64,000 bases of DNA, taken from assembly GCA_000471925.1 (NCBI GenBank), contig CP006667.1, positions 3,906,001-3,970,000 of the forward strand, in the 5' to 3' direction. The notes below the pieces were generated by a model, which saw only the letters and a program-made list of their open reading frames with translations, was not told where the DNA came from and made no database searches. Position 1 is the first letter of the stretch. Each line of letters opens with the position of its first letter. Shown piece by piece: positions 29,793-38,910 of the stretch. A program made the translations under genes and the position numbers. Source of the DNA: Ralstonia pickettii DTP0602. GTDB taxonomy: Bacteria; Pseudomonadota; Gammaproteobacteria; Burkholderiales; Burkholderiaceae.

Positions 29793-30335
29793 ATGATGAG
29801 CGCCGTACAGGCCCGCGAGCTGTGGGCCAACTCCGAAGAAATCGTCTCCGCCGAGGAAGTCCAGGCCGCCCTGGACCGCATGGCGACCGAGATCACCGTC
29901 AAGATGGGCGATGCCTTCCCGCTGGTGCTGTCGGTGATGGGCGGCGCGGTGGTCTTCACCGGCATGCTGCTGCCCAAGCTGGCCTTCCCGCTGGAGTTCG
30001 ACTACATCCACCTCTCGCGCTACAACAACAAGACCGTGGGCGGCGAGATGCAGTGGCGCGTGGCCCCGCGCGAATCGGTCAAGGACCGCGTGGTGCTGGT
30101 GCTGGACGACATCCTGGATGAAGGCGAAACCATGGCCGCGATTCGCGAGCGCATCCTGGACATGGGCGCCAAGGAATTCCACGCCGCGGTGCTGTGCGAG
30201 AAGACGCTGCCCAAGATCAAGCCCATGCACCCGGACTTCTGCGGCTTTGCCGTGCCGGATCGCTATGTGTTCGGTTGCGGCATGGACGCCAAGGGCTACT
30301 GGCGCAACCTGGACGCGATCCGCGCCCTGTTCTGA
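29793..30335 (+). CDS. hpt: Hypoxanthine-guanine phosphoribosyltransferase
   Basis: 180 residues. The PRPP-binding motif VVLVLDDILDEGETM is at about 100-114, and upstream are MGGAVVFTGMLLPKL and the flexible loop region HLSRYNNKTVGGEMQW. It salvages hypoxanthine and guanine to IMP and GMP. AGGAAAG lies before the ATG at 29793; the second Met (29796) is also possible. It follows ffh by 61 nt. The Burkholderiales form, shorter than some paralogues, is often annotated as hypoxanthine-guanine phosphoribosyltransferase at this locus. Confidence 0.9.
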   Translation: MMSAVQARELWANSEEIVSAEEVQAALDRMATEITVKMGDAFPLVLSVMGGAVVFTGMLLPKLAFPLEFDYIHLSRYNNKTVGGEMQWRVAPRESVKDRVVLVLDDILDEGETMAAIRERILDMGAKEFHAAVLCEKTLPKIKPMHPDFCGFAVPDRYVFGCGMDAKGYWRNLDAIRALF

Positions 30336-30346
30336 TCACGTAAATA

Positions 30347-30368
30347 CAGGCACCCGCCGGGGTGCCTG
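30347..30368. terminator. Hairpin between convergent hpt and LysE-family genes
   Basis: Perfect 9-bp stem CAGGCACCC/GGGTGCCTG with loop GCCG, 11 nt after the hpt stop. There is no strong U-tract, so it is a probable but not certain terminator serving both converging genes. Confidence 0.5.
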
Positions 30369-30383
30369 CCCTGGGCGCCCGCT

Positions 30384-30998
30384 TCAGGCCCCCAGGATCG
30401 GCCACAGCGAGGCCAGCAGCAAAGCTGCCATGCCGATATTGAAGGCGCGCAGCACGCGCGGGCGCGCCAGCCAGCGCCGCAGCGCCGAGCCGCACAGCGC
30501 CCACATCGCGACGCTCGGCAGGTTGACCACGCCGAAGATCCCCGCCAGCAGCAGCACGTTGAGCCACAGGTTGCCGTGCAGCACGTATGTGCTGCACGCG
30601 CCGACCGCCATCACCCAAGCCTTGGGATTGACCCACTGGAATGCCGCGGCGGCCAGGAAGCCCATCGGCCGCCCGACCTTCTGGTCCTGCACGCCGCCGG
30701 AGGTGGCCAGCTTCCACGCCAGCCACACGAGGTAGACCGTCGCCACCACGCGCAGCACCTGCCAGGTCCACGGAAAGGCGTGGAACAGCGATCCCAGCCC
30801 CAGCCCGACCAGCGCCACCATCAGCGCAAAGCCGATGCTGATACCCAGCACGTGCGGCACCGTGCGCGCAAATCCGAAGTTCACGCCCGAGGCGAGCACC
30901 ATGGTGTTGTTGGGACCGGGGGTGATCGACGACACCAGCGCAAAGCCGGCAAACGCGGCAAAGACACCGGTTCCGGCGGCAAGTTGGGACACTTCCAT
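30384..30998 (-). CDS. LysE family amino-acid exporter
   Basis: 204 residues. It has the LysE/RhtB signature near the N-terminus (SSITPGPNNTMVLASGVNFG) and about six transmembrane helices, with the second conserved region WLAWKLATSGG and QWVNPKAWVMAVGA. Such proteins export amino acids or derivatives across the inner membrane. The start has GGAG 7 nt upstream. Substrate cannot be deduced. Convergent with hpt. Confidence 0.92.
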   Translation of the reverse strand: MEVSQLAAGTGVFAAFAGFALVSSITPGPNNTMVLASGVNFGFARTVPHVLGISIGFALMVALVGLGLGSLFHAFPWTWQVLRVVATVYLVWLAWKLATSGGVQDQKVGRPMGFLAAAAFQWVNPKAWVMAVGACSTYVLHGNLWLNVLLLAGIFGVVNLPSVAMWALCGSALRRWLARPRVLRAFNIGMAALLLASLWPILGA

Positions 30999-31034
30999 AA
31001 CTGACTCCAGGGCATTCAGGGAATCAGTCTACGG

Positions 31035-31560
31035 TCAGCCAACGGTACAGTACCGGTACACTTTGACGGAAATCCGCCGATACAGGGACGCTTCCGGCCG
31101 CCGTTCAGTTTTCTTCCGGCTTATGGCGATCCATTCCTGGTAACTGCCCTTGTCGGCAAACCCGGCGTTGGCGGGCGCAAAGCCGGCCACGCGCAGCGGC
31201 GTGCCGGGAGCCTGGCTGTATACACCGACGATGCCATTGTCCGGGCCGGGGACGATGCCCCACTCGCCGCTTTCCGTCAGCGGGTCGCGCCAGGCCCGGC
31301 GCAGGTAGCGCGCCACCACCGGCTGGCGCGGATCGAGTACCAGTTCGTCAAGGCCTTTCGGATACTGCCCGGCCGGGTTGGCATCGTAGTAGGCGCGGAT
31401 CGCGCGGCGAATTCCCGACATAGCCGGCCAGCAGCGCGATGGTCAGCAGCACCACCAGCAGTTCGAGCAGCGTAAAGGCAGCCTGCGTCGCGCGCGCGCC
31501 AGCCGCGTAAACCTGTGCTGCGCTGTCGATGCCCGGGAACCGGCTTGCGGCCATGGTCAA
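31035..31560 (-). pseudogene. Broken type II secretion/type IV pilin-like (pseudopilin) gene
   Basis: The first part (about 31420-31560) encodes a prepilin leader and hydrophobic helix, QAAFTLLELLVVLLTIALLA, in one frame. The second part (31035-31421) encodes the pseudopilin globular domain in another frame: RRAIRAYYDANPAGQYPKGL and later GSYQEWI. In intact relatives a stretch of about 20-30 residues joins these parts; here it is largely missing and the frame changes, so a small deletion has inactivated the gene. The C-terminus also runs past the expected end (SLYRRISVKVYRYCTVG). It was probably a GspG-like prepilin peptidase substrate. Confidence 0.8.
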
Positions 31561-32147
31561 ACCTGGTTTTGAGTTGCCGCGGTATGCGGAGGTGAAGGGA
31601 ATTCTAGTCGCTAAAACAATCGACTGAAAAGAAATTTACTGAGTTGTTCCAACACAATAAATATAACAATGCTTAATCAAAAAACGACACGGTAACGGCA
31701 CCTGTCCGCATACATTTGACCACCCGTTTTTTGCGCACTTTGCCCCATTTATGGGACAGCATTCATGCGCGCAGAGCAGAGCAAATGTCACCGCTAATTG
31801 CCAGAAAAGCCAATAAAGACACCAGATTTCTGGACATACATGAAGCGATACCACGGCCGACGGAAATGCTCCGCAATCCGTTGCATGGTGAATTTCACGA
31901 ATTTCTGAAACTATAGAAACGGTCGAATTATTTTAGTAACTTCAGAAATTTCCGAAAACCTTGCGATCGATAATTCAATACCGGCTAGGCGACAAGGAGA
32001 TTGCCATTGGCACGCACCATGATCGGCACCGGAAAATCAAGCCAGCGTCGGGGCACGTGCAGTGCGGCCCGACTGATTTGCACGCGCCATCGCCAGCGTG
32101 TCCCGGGTACTTCGCCGGGAACGATGGCCAGTCACCGGAGACTACGC
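31561..32147. other. AT-rich non-coding spacer upstream of the LPMO gene
   Basis: 587 nt without a supported gene. From about 31600 to 31990 the base composition is strikingly AT-rich compared with the rest of the window (runs such as AATAAATATAACAATG). It may be a nucleoid-protein silenced promoter region or acquired DNA. The last 100 nt return to high GC. Confidence 0.6.
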
Positions 32148-33368
32148 ATGAAGATCAAGCAGACCGTTTTCCCCGTCCTGCTGCTGGGCAGCGGCTTCCT
32201 TGCCCTCCCCGCGCGGGCGCACGGCGTGGTGGAGTTCCCGATCGCGCGGCAGCTCAAGTGCTTCCAGGACGGGGGCTTCTGGTGGCCTGCGGACGGCTCG
32301 GGCGTGCCCAATGCCGGTTGCCGCGAGGCCTTCCGGCGCAGCGGCACCTATCCCTTCCAGCAATGGAACGAGGTGACGGGCTTCCCGCAGGACTACAACA
32401 GCCAGGCCTCGGTCGAAGAGGCGATCAAGGACGGCACGCTGTGCAGCGGCGGCGACCCCAAGTAGGCCGGGCTGGACGTGCGCTCAACCCAGTGGCACAA
32501 GACGCCGATCAAGCCCGAGAAGGGCAAGATCCGCATGATGTACTACGCCACGGCGGCGCATAACCCGTCGTTCGTGCGCATCTACCTGACCAAGGCGTCC
32601 TATGCCTACAGCGAGCCGCTGCGCTGGTCGGACCTGCAGCTGGTCTACAGCGGGGCAGCGCCGGCGACGCAGACCATCGGCGGCAAGCGCTACTACGTCT
32701 ATGACGTGCCGATTCCGGCCGGGCGCACCGGCAGTGCGGTGCTCTACACCCGCTGGCAGCGCCAGGATGCCGGGCGCGAGGGCTTCTACAACTGCAGCGA
32801 CGTCACCATCGAGAACACCGCCGGCGTGCCTACCGACGGCTTCCCGTGGTTCGATGGCGGCTTCTTCATCAAGCAGGGCTTCGAGCCGGTGCCCGGCGAC
32901 CAGGTGCGCTTCCGCGTGCTCGGCAGCGATGCCGGCGGCAAGGAGCGCGTGGACGAGCGCCTGGCCATCACGGCGCAGAACGCGCCGCAGTCCGCATGGG
33001 GCCCGCAGCTGGCCAGCCTGCTCAACGGCAAGTACGGCACGCTGCTGCGCATCGGCGAACGCCAGGGCAACGAAGTCGTCTTCAACACGGCCAACCTGCA
33101 GGCCAACGTGATTTACCTTAAGAACGAGAAGGACTCGGCGCAGCTGTCGATCCTGTCGCCGGATGCGCCCACGCCGGCGCCCGCACCGACGCCGGCGCCC
33201 TCTCCTGCGCCTGCGCCCTCTCCTGCTCCGACGCCAGCGCCGGCTCCCGCACCGACTCCGGCACCGACTCCGGCGCCTGCACCGGCCCCGGCGCCGGGCC
33301 AGTACCCGAAATGGCCCGATGGCATCGGCACCTACAAGCCTGGCGTCCACGTGACCCACCACCACACC
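32148..33368 (+). pseudogene. Chitin-active lytic polysaccharide monooxygenase (AA10), interrupted by an in-frame amber codon
   Basis: GGAG lies 7 nt before the ATG. A signal peptide ends LPARA, exposing His25 (HGVVEFPIARQ) as the N-terminal copper-brace residue; the second His is in TAAHNPSFVRIYL. The AA10 domain is followed by a Pro/Ala/Thr linker (33165-33300, APTPAPAPTP repeats) and the first part of a chitin-binding module (YPKWPDGIGTYKPGVHVT). The frame is the same throughout, but a TAG at 32463-32465 (GGDPK-stop-AGLDV) cuts it after 105 codons; relatives probably have a sense codon here. The binding module is cut short at its C-terminus and joins a regulator gene in frame. Probably a pseudogene, unless TAG is a sequencing error. 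Confidence 0.8.
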
Positions 33369-33887
33369 ATGCACTTGTCACCGCTTGCCCACCTGTTGAT
33401 TGGCCACCTTGGGGAACTGGGCAGCCATTGCGGCCTTACCCGCACGGCCAGCCAGATCCTGAGCCTGCTGTATATCGCCTCGCGGCCGCTGAACGCCGAC
33501 GAGATCGCGCACGCACTGAACCGCTCGCGCTCCAATATCAGCGTGGGGCTCAGGGAACTCGATTCCTGGAACCTGACCCGGCCGTCCCATGCCGATGTCC
33601 CGCGCGACCGGCGCGAGTACGTGCGCGTGCCGGCAGATGTCTGGGTCAACTTCCGCACCCTGGCGGCCGAGCGCAAGCGCCGCGAGATCGATCCCGCCGT
33701 AGCGGCCTTGCGCGCCCTCAGGCAGGAAGCCGGGGCGGCCGGCGACGACGCCCACCTGCTGGCGCGCATCGATGCGTTGCTGGAGTTGCTGGCGCTGCTG
33801 GGCACCTGGCTCGACGGCACGCAGCGGCTGGACGACGATGCCCTGCGCCGCGTACTACGCCACGGCACGGTGCAGGATCCGCCTTGA
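33369..33887 (+). CDS. GbsR/MarR-type winged-helix regulator, fused in frame to the LPMO remnant
   Basis: About 172 residues from the ATG at 33369. MHLSPLAHLLIGHLGELGSH, then CGLTRTASQILSLLYIASRP, LNADEIAHALNRSRSNISVG and LRELDSWNLTR form a complete GbsR-like winged helix; DRREYVRVPADVWVNFRTLA and KRREIDPAVAALR complete the family pattern. Such proteins repress osmolyte or transport genes. No Shine-Dalgarno precedes the ATG, and the frame continues without a stop from the truncated chitin-binding module upstream, so a deletion has probably joined two genes. Whether the regulator is still translated on its own is unclear. Confidence 0.7.
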   Translation: MHLSPLAHLLIGHLGELGSHCGLTRTASQILSLLYIASRPLNADEIAHALNRSRSNISVGLRELDSWNLTRPSHADVPRDRREYVRVPADVWVNFRTLAAERKRREIDPAVAALRALRQEAGAAGDDAHLLARIDALLELLALLGTWLDGTQRLDDDALRRVLRHGTVQDPP

Positions 33888-33935
33888 GATGAGACCAGTG
33901 CCAGCAGATGGATCAGCTGGCGCCGGCAGGCAGGC

Positions 33936-34838
33936 TCACGCCTCGCTGCGGTATGGCCGTTCGCGCAGCCATTTGGTGGCGATCCATTTCTCGCCCGACG
34001 CCACCGGCAGGCCGGCGTGCAACGTGCGGTCGTCGAGCTTGCCGTCGGGCAGCAGGTAGCTGAAGTACACGGCGTTGCCCTTGACCGGCGCCACTTCCAG
34101 GCCTACGCGCGGGAACGCGGTGGCGCCGCCCGCCTCGGGGGTGTTCAGGTAGATCACCAGCGTGGCGATGCGCTGGCCGCCTACGGACAGCTGGCGCGCC
34201 TCGCCGGGGCGCTGCGGATTGAAGTAATCGAAGTGCGGCTGGTACTCGCCGCCGGGCTTGTAGTTGAGGATCTGCAGCCCTTCGCCATGCTCTGCCGGCA
34301 CGCCGGTGACCGCGGCGATGCGCGCCTCGATGCGCGAAATCAGCGCGTGCTCGCCCACCTGGAACATCGCGCCCATGCTGGTGCGGGCGTCGATCAGGTT
34401 TTCGTCGCCGGTATCCGGGTTGACCACCGGCGAGCGCGCCAGCCGGCCGCGCGACAGCGCCACCAGCGCATCGCATTCCTCGTCGGTCAGCAGATGCTGG
34501 AACAACCGGATGCGCGGCGATGCCAGCTGGAACAGGATCGGGATCTCGCGGTCGCCGCCGTGCGCTACGTAGACCTGCGGCTCGGCCTCGGCCGCAGCGA
34601 CGGGCGCCTTGCCGCGCGCCGCCGGCTTCGCGGGTGCGTCGGCGCCTGCATCCTGCCCGAATGCCGCCGCCACGGCCTGGCGCGCAAAGGCATCGTCATA
34701 GCCCGAGCGCAGCATCGACAACACCAGCGCATCGGCGCCGAAGCCCTGCGCGATATGCCGGGCCAGCCATTGCTCGAGTTCGGGCGAGGATTCGGTATAG
34801 CCGGCCTTGCCGCCGACTGCGGATGCTTCGCGGATCAT
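33936..34838 (-). CDS. 2-oxoglutarate/Fe(II) oxygenase, prolyl 4-hydroxylase type
   Basis: 300 residues from the ATG at 34838, which overlaps the stop of the transglycosylase gene (ATGA). The catalytic double-stranded beta-helix occupies about residues 190-295: the iron ligands are H and D in YQPHFDYFNP and the distal His in RTLHAGLPV, with the 2OG-binding Lys in SGEKWIATKW. The N-terminal 95 residues include a helical segment and an Ala/Pro-rich linker (KPAARGKAPVAAAEAEPQ). It would hydroxylate a protein or small-molecule substrate; none can be named. Frames extending upstream through the transglycosylase are shadows. Confidence 0.9.
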   Translation of the reverse strand: MIREASAVGGKAGYTESSPELEQWLARHIAQGFGADALVLSMLRSGYDDAFARQAVAAAFGQDAGADAPAKPAARGKAPVAAAEAEPQVYVAHGGDREIPILFQLASPRIRLFQHLLTDEECDALVALSRGRLARSPVVNPDTGDENLIDARTSMGAMFQVGEHALISRIEARIAAVTGVPAEHGEGLQILNYKPGGEYQPHFDYFNPQRPGEARQLSVGGQRIATLVIYLNTPEAGGATAFPRVGLEVAPVKGNAVYFSYLLPDGKLDDRTLHAGLPVASGEKWIATKWLRERPYRSEA

Positions 34839-35620
34839 GAGGGATTGGCGACGCGCCGGGGCGAGAAGGGATTGCTTTGGGGTGGCTCGGATACAGGCGA
34901 TAGCGGCGCGCGCGGGGGCGACGGGGCGATCTCGGGATCGCCGGCGACGGTGACCGAGGCTTCGGAATATTGCCAGCGCTTCCACGCCGCCAGCACCGCG
35001 TTCGGGTACTCCGGCCGGCCGCGGCTGCCGTTGTAGCGGCCCAGCGCGAGGTACAGGTCGCCCTGCTCGCGGTCGAGGTAGTAGCGCAGGATGGTGCAGC
35101 CGTAGCGCAGGTTGCTCTGCAGGTGGAACAGCTTGCGCGGGTCGTTGTCGCCGATGGCTCGCACCCAGAACGGCATCACCTGCATCAGCCCGCGCGCACC
35201 GGCGGAGCTGATCGCGTACTTGCGGAAATTGCTCTCGACCTGGACCAGGCCCAGCACCAGCGCGGGCTCCAGCCCGGCGCGCTTGGCCTCGTAGTAAGCG
35301 GTCTCGATCAGCTCGACGCGCACCTGCGGCTCGGGGATGCGCGAAGACAGGCGCGAGGACATTTCGCCCAGCCATTTCAGGTAGGCCAGGCGCTCGCCGC
35401 CCGAAGCAAAGACCGGTCGCGTGGGCCGGTCATCGGCGATGGCGGCGGCCAGTGCGCCGCGCACGGAATCGGCCAGGTCTTCTTCCTTCTGCGCGCCGGC
35501 CTGGACGGCCGTGGCGGCCAGCGCCAGCAGCAGCCCGCCGGCAAAGCGGCAGGCAACGGCCACGGGCTGGCGCCACGCGGGGCGTCGGCCGGCGTCGGTC
35601 ATCCCCGGTGCGGCGCGCAT
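34835..35620 (-). CDS. Lytic transglycosylase (SLT domain)
   Basis: 261 residues with an N-terminal signal region (FAGGLLLALAATAVQAGA). The SLT domain shows the catalytic Glu in LGLVQVESNFRKYAIS, then SAGARGLMQVMPFW and LRYGCTILRYYLD. It cleaves peptidoglycan glycosidic bonds to leave anhydromuramyl ends, the substrates recycled by AmpD. It starts 5 nt after the proS stop and overlaps the next gene, so proS, this gene and the oxygenase form an operon. An internal ATG at 35602 is an alternative start; neither has a clear Shine-Dalgarno. Confidence 0.92.
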   Translation of the reverse strand: MRAAPGMTDAGRRPAWRQPVAVACRFAGGLLLALAATAVQAGAQKEEDLADSVRGALAAAIADDRPTRPVFASGGERLAYLKWLGEMSSRLSSRIPEPQVRVELIETAYYEAKRAGLEPALVLGLVQVESNFRKYAISSAGARGLMQVMPFWVRAIGDNDPRKLFHLQSNLRYGCTILRYYLDREQGDLYLALGRYNGSRGRPEYPNAVLAAWKRWQYSEASVTVAGDPEIAPSPPRAPLSPVSEPPQSNPFSPRRVANPS

Positions 35621-35625
35621 GGAGG

Positions 35626-37347
35626 TCAGTTCGCCAGATGGTTGCGCACGTGGCCGACCACGTCGGCCACGCTGACCGCGGTGGCCTGCGCGTCACGCCG
35701 GCCCTGGTACTCGACCTTGCCTTCCTTCAGGCCGCGGTCGCCCACCACCACGCGGTGCGGCACGCCGATCAGTTCCCAGTCGGCGAACATCACGCCGGGG
35801 CGCTCGCCGCGGTCGTCGATGATGACGTCCACGCCGGCCGCCAGCAGCTCGGCATGGATGCGGTCGGCCTCGGCCTTGACGGCTTCGGAGCGGTCGTAGC
35901 CCACCGGGCAGATCACCACCGCGAACGGCGCGATCGCTGCCGGCCAGATAATGCCGCGCTCGTCGAAGTTCTGCTCGATCGCGGCGCCCAGGATGCGGGT
36001 GACGCCGATGCCGTAGCAGCCCATCTGCATCGGCTGAGTCTTGCCGTTCTCATCCAGGAAGGTGGCGTTCATGGACTCGGAATAGCGCGTGCCCAGCATG
36101 AACACATGGCCCACCTCGATGCCGCGGCAGATTTCCAGCGTGCCCTGGCCGTCCGGCGAGGCGTCGCCGGCGACCACGTTGCGCAGGTCGGCGACGACCG
36201 GCTCGGGCAGGTCGCGGCCCCAGTTGACGCCGGTGTAGTGGTAGTCGCGATAGTTGGCGCCGCAGACGAAGTCGCTCATGTTGGCGACGGTGCGGTCGGC
36301 CACCACCTTGACCGGCTTCCTGGCGCCGATCGGGCCGAGGTAGCCCGGCGGCGAGCCGAAGGCATCGACGATCTCGTTCTCGGTGGCGAAGCGGAAGTCG
36401 GCCAGGCCCGGCACCTTGGAGGCCTTGACCTCGTTCAGTTCATGGTCGGCGCGGATCAGCAGCAGCCAGATTTCGGCGCCGGCTTCGGTATCCTTGGCCA
36501 GCACGATCGACTTGACGTTGCGCTCCAGCGGGATGCCCAGGAACTCGGCCACGTGCTCGCACTTGGTCTTTTCTGGGGTAAAGGTCTTGACCAGGTCTTC
36601 CTTGGGCGCGGCGCGCTCGGCCAGCAGCGGCAATGCCTCGGCGGCCTCCATGTTAGCCGCGTAGGCGGAGGTCGGGCAGTAGACGATGGCGTCTTCACCC
36701 GTCTCGGCGATGACGTGGAACTCATGCGAGCCCGAGCCGCCGATGGCGCCGTTGTCGGCCGCCACGGCGCGGAATTCCAGCCCGAAGCGGCGGAAGATGC
36801 GCACGTAGGTGTCGTACATGTTCTCGTACGACTTGCGCAAGCCGTCGGTATCGCGGTCGAAGGAATAGGCGTCCTTCATGGTGAACTCGCGCCCGCGCAT
36901 GATGCCGAAGCGCGGCCGGCGCTCGTCGCGGAACTTGGTCTGGATCTGGTAGAAATTGACCGGCAGCTGCTTGTAGCTGCGGATTTCGCCGCGGGCAATA
37001 TCGGTCACCACCTCTTCCGAAGTCGGTTGCACCGCGAAGTCGCGCTCGTGGCGGTCCTTCAGGCGCAGCAGCTCCGGGCCCATCTTGTCCCAGCGGCCGG
37101 TTTCCTGCCACAGCTCGGCCGGCTGGATCACGGGCATGGACAGTTCCACCGCGCCGGCGCGGTTCATCTCCTCGCGCACAATGTTCTCGACCTTGCGGAT
37201 CACGCGCAGCCCGATCGGCATGTAGCTGTAGATGCCGGCGCCCAGCTTCTTGATCATGCCGGCGCGCATCATCAGTTTGTGCGACACGATTTCCGCGTCG
37301 GCGGGCGCTTCCTTGAGGGTGGAAATGAAGAATTGCGAGGCTTTCAT
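35626..37347 (-). CDS. proS: Prolyl-tRNA synthetase
   Basis: 573 residues from the ATG at 37347, the usual start ([15 protein letters not shown]), rather than the longer frame to 37458. Class II motifs: motif 1 region [20 protein letters not shown], motif 2 [21 protein letters not shown], motif 3 [13 protein letters not shown]. The large editing insertion between motifs 2 and 3 is present, as in bacterial-type ProS (E. coli 572 residues). The C-terminal anticodon-binding domain starts near [11 protein letters not shown]. It charges tRNA-Pro; a tRNA-Pro(CGG) gene is in the same window. Confidence 0.97.
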   Translation of the reverse strand: MKASQFFISTLKEAPADAEIVSHKLMMRAGMIKKLGAGIYSYMPIGLRVIRKVENIVREEMNRAGAVELSMPVIQPAELWQETGRWDKMGPELLRLKDRHERDFAVQPTSEEVVTDIARGEIRSYKQLPVNFYQIQTKFRDERRPRFGIMRGREFTMKDAYSFDRDTDGLRKSYENMYDTYVRIFRRFGLEFRAVAADNGAIGGSGSHEFHVIAETGEDAIVYCPTSAYAANMEAAEALPLLAERAAPKEDLVKTFTPEKTKCEHVAEFLGIPLERNVKSIVLAKDTEAGAEIWLLLIRADHELNEVKASKVPGLADFRFATENEIVDAFGSPPGYLGPIGARKPVKVVADRTVANMSDFVCGANYRDYHYTGVNWGRDLPEPVVADLRNVVAGDASPDGQGTLEICRGIEVGHVFMLGTRYSESMNATFLDENGKTQPMQMGCYGIGVTRILGAAIEQNFDERGIIWPAAIAPFAVVICPVGYDRSEAVKAEADRIHAELLAAGVDVIIDDRGERPGVMFADWELIGVPHRVVVGDRGLKEGKVEYQGRRDAQATAVSVADVVGHVRNHLAN

Positions 37348-37528
37348 CCGTTGTTTCTCTCGAGGCCGCCAGGAATCCCGGCAAATCCGGGGGAGCTGCG
37401 GCACTGATTTGTCGCGCACGCGCCTGAAACTGCCCTTCTGCTCGGGGAAAACCACCATCCCCCCTTCTGAGCCCGGCTGCGCGCTTCCTTTATAATCAGC
37501 GTAATTCTAAAGGATTCGAGGTGCAGTC

Positions 37529-38254
37529 ATGCTCGATCGTGAAGGCTTTCGCCCGAACGTCGGCATCATCCTCCTCAACGCACGCAACGAGGTTTTCTGG
37601 GGCAAGCGAATCGGCGAACACTCCTGGCAGTTCCCGCAAGGCGGCATCAAGTACGGCGAAACGCCGGAACAGGCCATGTACCGCGAACTGCATGAGGAAA
37701 TCGGCCTGCTTCCGGAGCACGTCAGGATCGTTGGTCGCACGCGCGACTGGCTGCGTTACGAGGTGCCGGACAAGTTCATCCGCCGCGAGATCCGCGGCCA
37801 CTACAAGGGCCAGAAACAAATCTGGTTCCTGCTGCGCATGGCCGGCAGGGACTGCGATATCCACCTTCGCGCCACCGACCATCCGGAGTTTGACGCCTGG
37901 CGCTGGAGCCATTATTGGGTGCCGCTGGAGGCGGTGATCGAGTTCAAGCGCGATGTCTACCAGATGGCGCTTACGGAATTGTCGCGCTTTTTGAACCGGC
38001 ACCCGCGCGTGCCGCTGAGCCCCTATGGCACGCACGGCGCCCATGGTGCGCATGGCATGCACGGGCGCTACGGCGGGCCGCGCAGCCAGATGCAGGGCCG
38101 AGGTGGCCAGCCGGGGCAGCCGGCGGTGGCCGGGGCCGACTGCGATGGCGCGGCGGAACCTGAGCCTGCCCCTGCGCCCGAACCTGAAGCCCAGCCTGTA
38201 TCTGTTTCGCCGGCCGCAGCGCCGGTATCCACCTCACGGAGCACTGATGACTAG
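37529..38254 (+). CDS. rppH: RNA 5'-pyrophosphohydrolase, with an unusual His/Gly-rich tail
   Basis: 241 residues. The Nudix box [20 protein letters not shown] with IGL at its end lies at residues 38-60, and the start [17 protein letters not shown] is typical. RppH removes pyrophosphate from mRNA 5' ends and so starts decay. E. coli RppH is 176 residues; here a C-terminal extension of about 70 residues follows the catalytic core, first rich in His and Gly ([17 protein letters not shown]) and then acidic/Pro-rich ([14 protein letters not shown]). The tail is probably disordered; the His run could bind metal. The last codons overlap the start of the next gene. Confidence 0.95.
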   Translation: MLDREGFRPNVGIILLNARNEVFWGKRIGEHSWQFPQGGIKYGETPEQAMYRELHEEIGLLPEHVRIVGRTRDWLRYEVPDKFIRREIRGHYKGQKQIWFLLRMAGRDCDIHLRATDHPEFDAWRWSHYWVPLEAVIEFKRDVYQMALTELSRFLNRHPRVPLSPYGTHGAHGAHGMHGRYGGPRSQMQGRGGQPGQPAVAGADCDGAAEPEPAPAPEPEAQPVSVSPAAAPVSTSRSTDD

Positions 38255-38831
38255 TTTCACCGGCCCGGGCCGCGACCGCGGCGGCCTGCGCGCTGCCGGA
38301 CTGCTGCTTGCCGCGGCCAGCCTTGCGCTGGCCGGCTGCAAGACCACTGGCAAGCAGATGGCAGAGGAAGAGAGCACGTGGCTCAACCCGTTCGCGCCCA
38401 AGACCTTCGAGGAGGCCAAGGCGATGCTGCCGCCGCTGCCGCAGGACGCCGACCTGATCCCGTTCTCGGTATCGGGCACCGGCAGCCTCTCGTTCGCGGT
38501 GGACAGCAAGTCGGTCTCGGTCGGCAAGGACAACGTGGTGCGCTATACCGTCGTCACCACCAGCCGGAGCGGCGCGCGCAACGTGACCTTCGAAGGCATG
38601 CGTTGCGACGCGTTCGAGCGCAAGCTCTACGCCACGCTGCCGGCCGGCGCCAAGGAATGGATTCCGAACCTGAGCGAATACGGCGAGAACTGGCACCGCA
38701 TGGAAACCCGGGTGAGCAACGCCTATGCCGCGACGCTGGCGACCGATTTCTTCTGTGAAGGCCGCACGGTGGCCGGCAAGCCGGATGACATGGTGCGCGA
38801 GCTGAAGTCACGGGCGCCGAGCAATCGCTGA
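38247..38831 (+). CDS. CNP1-like family lipoprotein
   Basis: 194 residues. The N-terminus has a lipoprotein signal ([17 protein letters not shown]) with the lipobox LAGC, so the protein is probably anchored in the outer membrane facing the periplasm. The rest matches the CNP1-like pattern ([40 protein letters not shown]). Function of the family is not established. It overlaps the end of rppH by 8 nt, which implies co-transcription, and is followed by a strong terminator. Confidence 0.88.
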   Translation: MTSFTGPGRDRGGLRAAGLLLAAASLALAGCKTTGKQMAEEESTWLNPFAPKTFEEAKAMLPPLPQDADLIPFSVSGTGSLSFAVDSKSVSVGKDNVVRYTVVTTSRSGARNVTFEGMRCDAFERKLYATLPAGAKEWIPNLSEYGENWHRMETRVSNAYAATLATDFFCEGRTVAGKPDDMVRELKSRAPSNR

Positions 38832-38850
38832 CACCGGAAGCGTCGATACG

Positions 38851-38885
38851 AAAACGGCGGGACTGTCATCCAGTCCCGCCGTTTT
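38851..38885. terminator. Bidirectional terminator between the CNP1-like gene and proB
   Basis: Perfect 15-bp stem (AAAACGGCGGGACTG/CAGTCCCGCCGTTTT), 5-nt loop, with T-runs on both strands. It serves the plus-strand CNP1-like gene and the convergent proB. Confidence 0.9.
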
Positions 38886-38910
38886 TTCTTATGCGCTTGT
38901 TGCCTGTGCC

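Noticed and set aside
32463..32465. TAG as a pyrrolysine or other recoded codon
   Set aside because: No pyl genes are in the window and LPMOs do not use recoded residues; nonsense mutation or sequencing error is simpler.
33165..33300. Repeat array in the LPMO linker as a possible CRISPR or minisatellite
   Set aside because: It is the codon-level pattern of a Pro/Ala/Thr linker, with no regular spacer-repeat structure.
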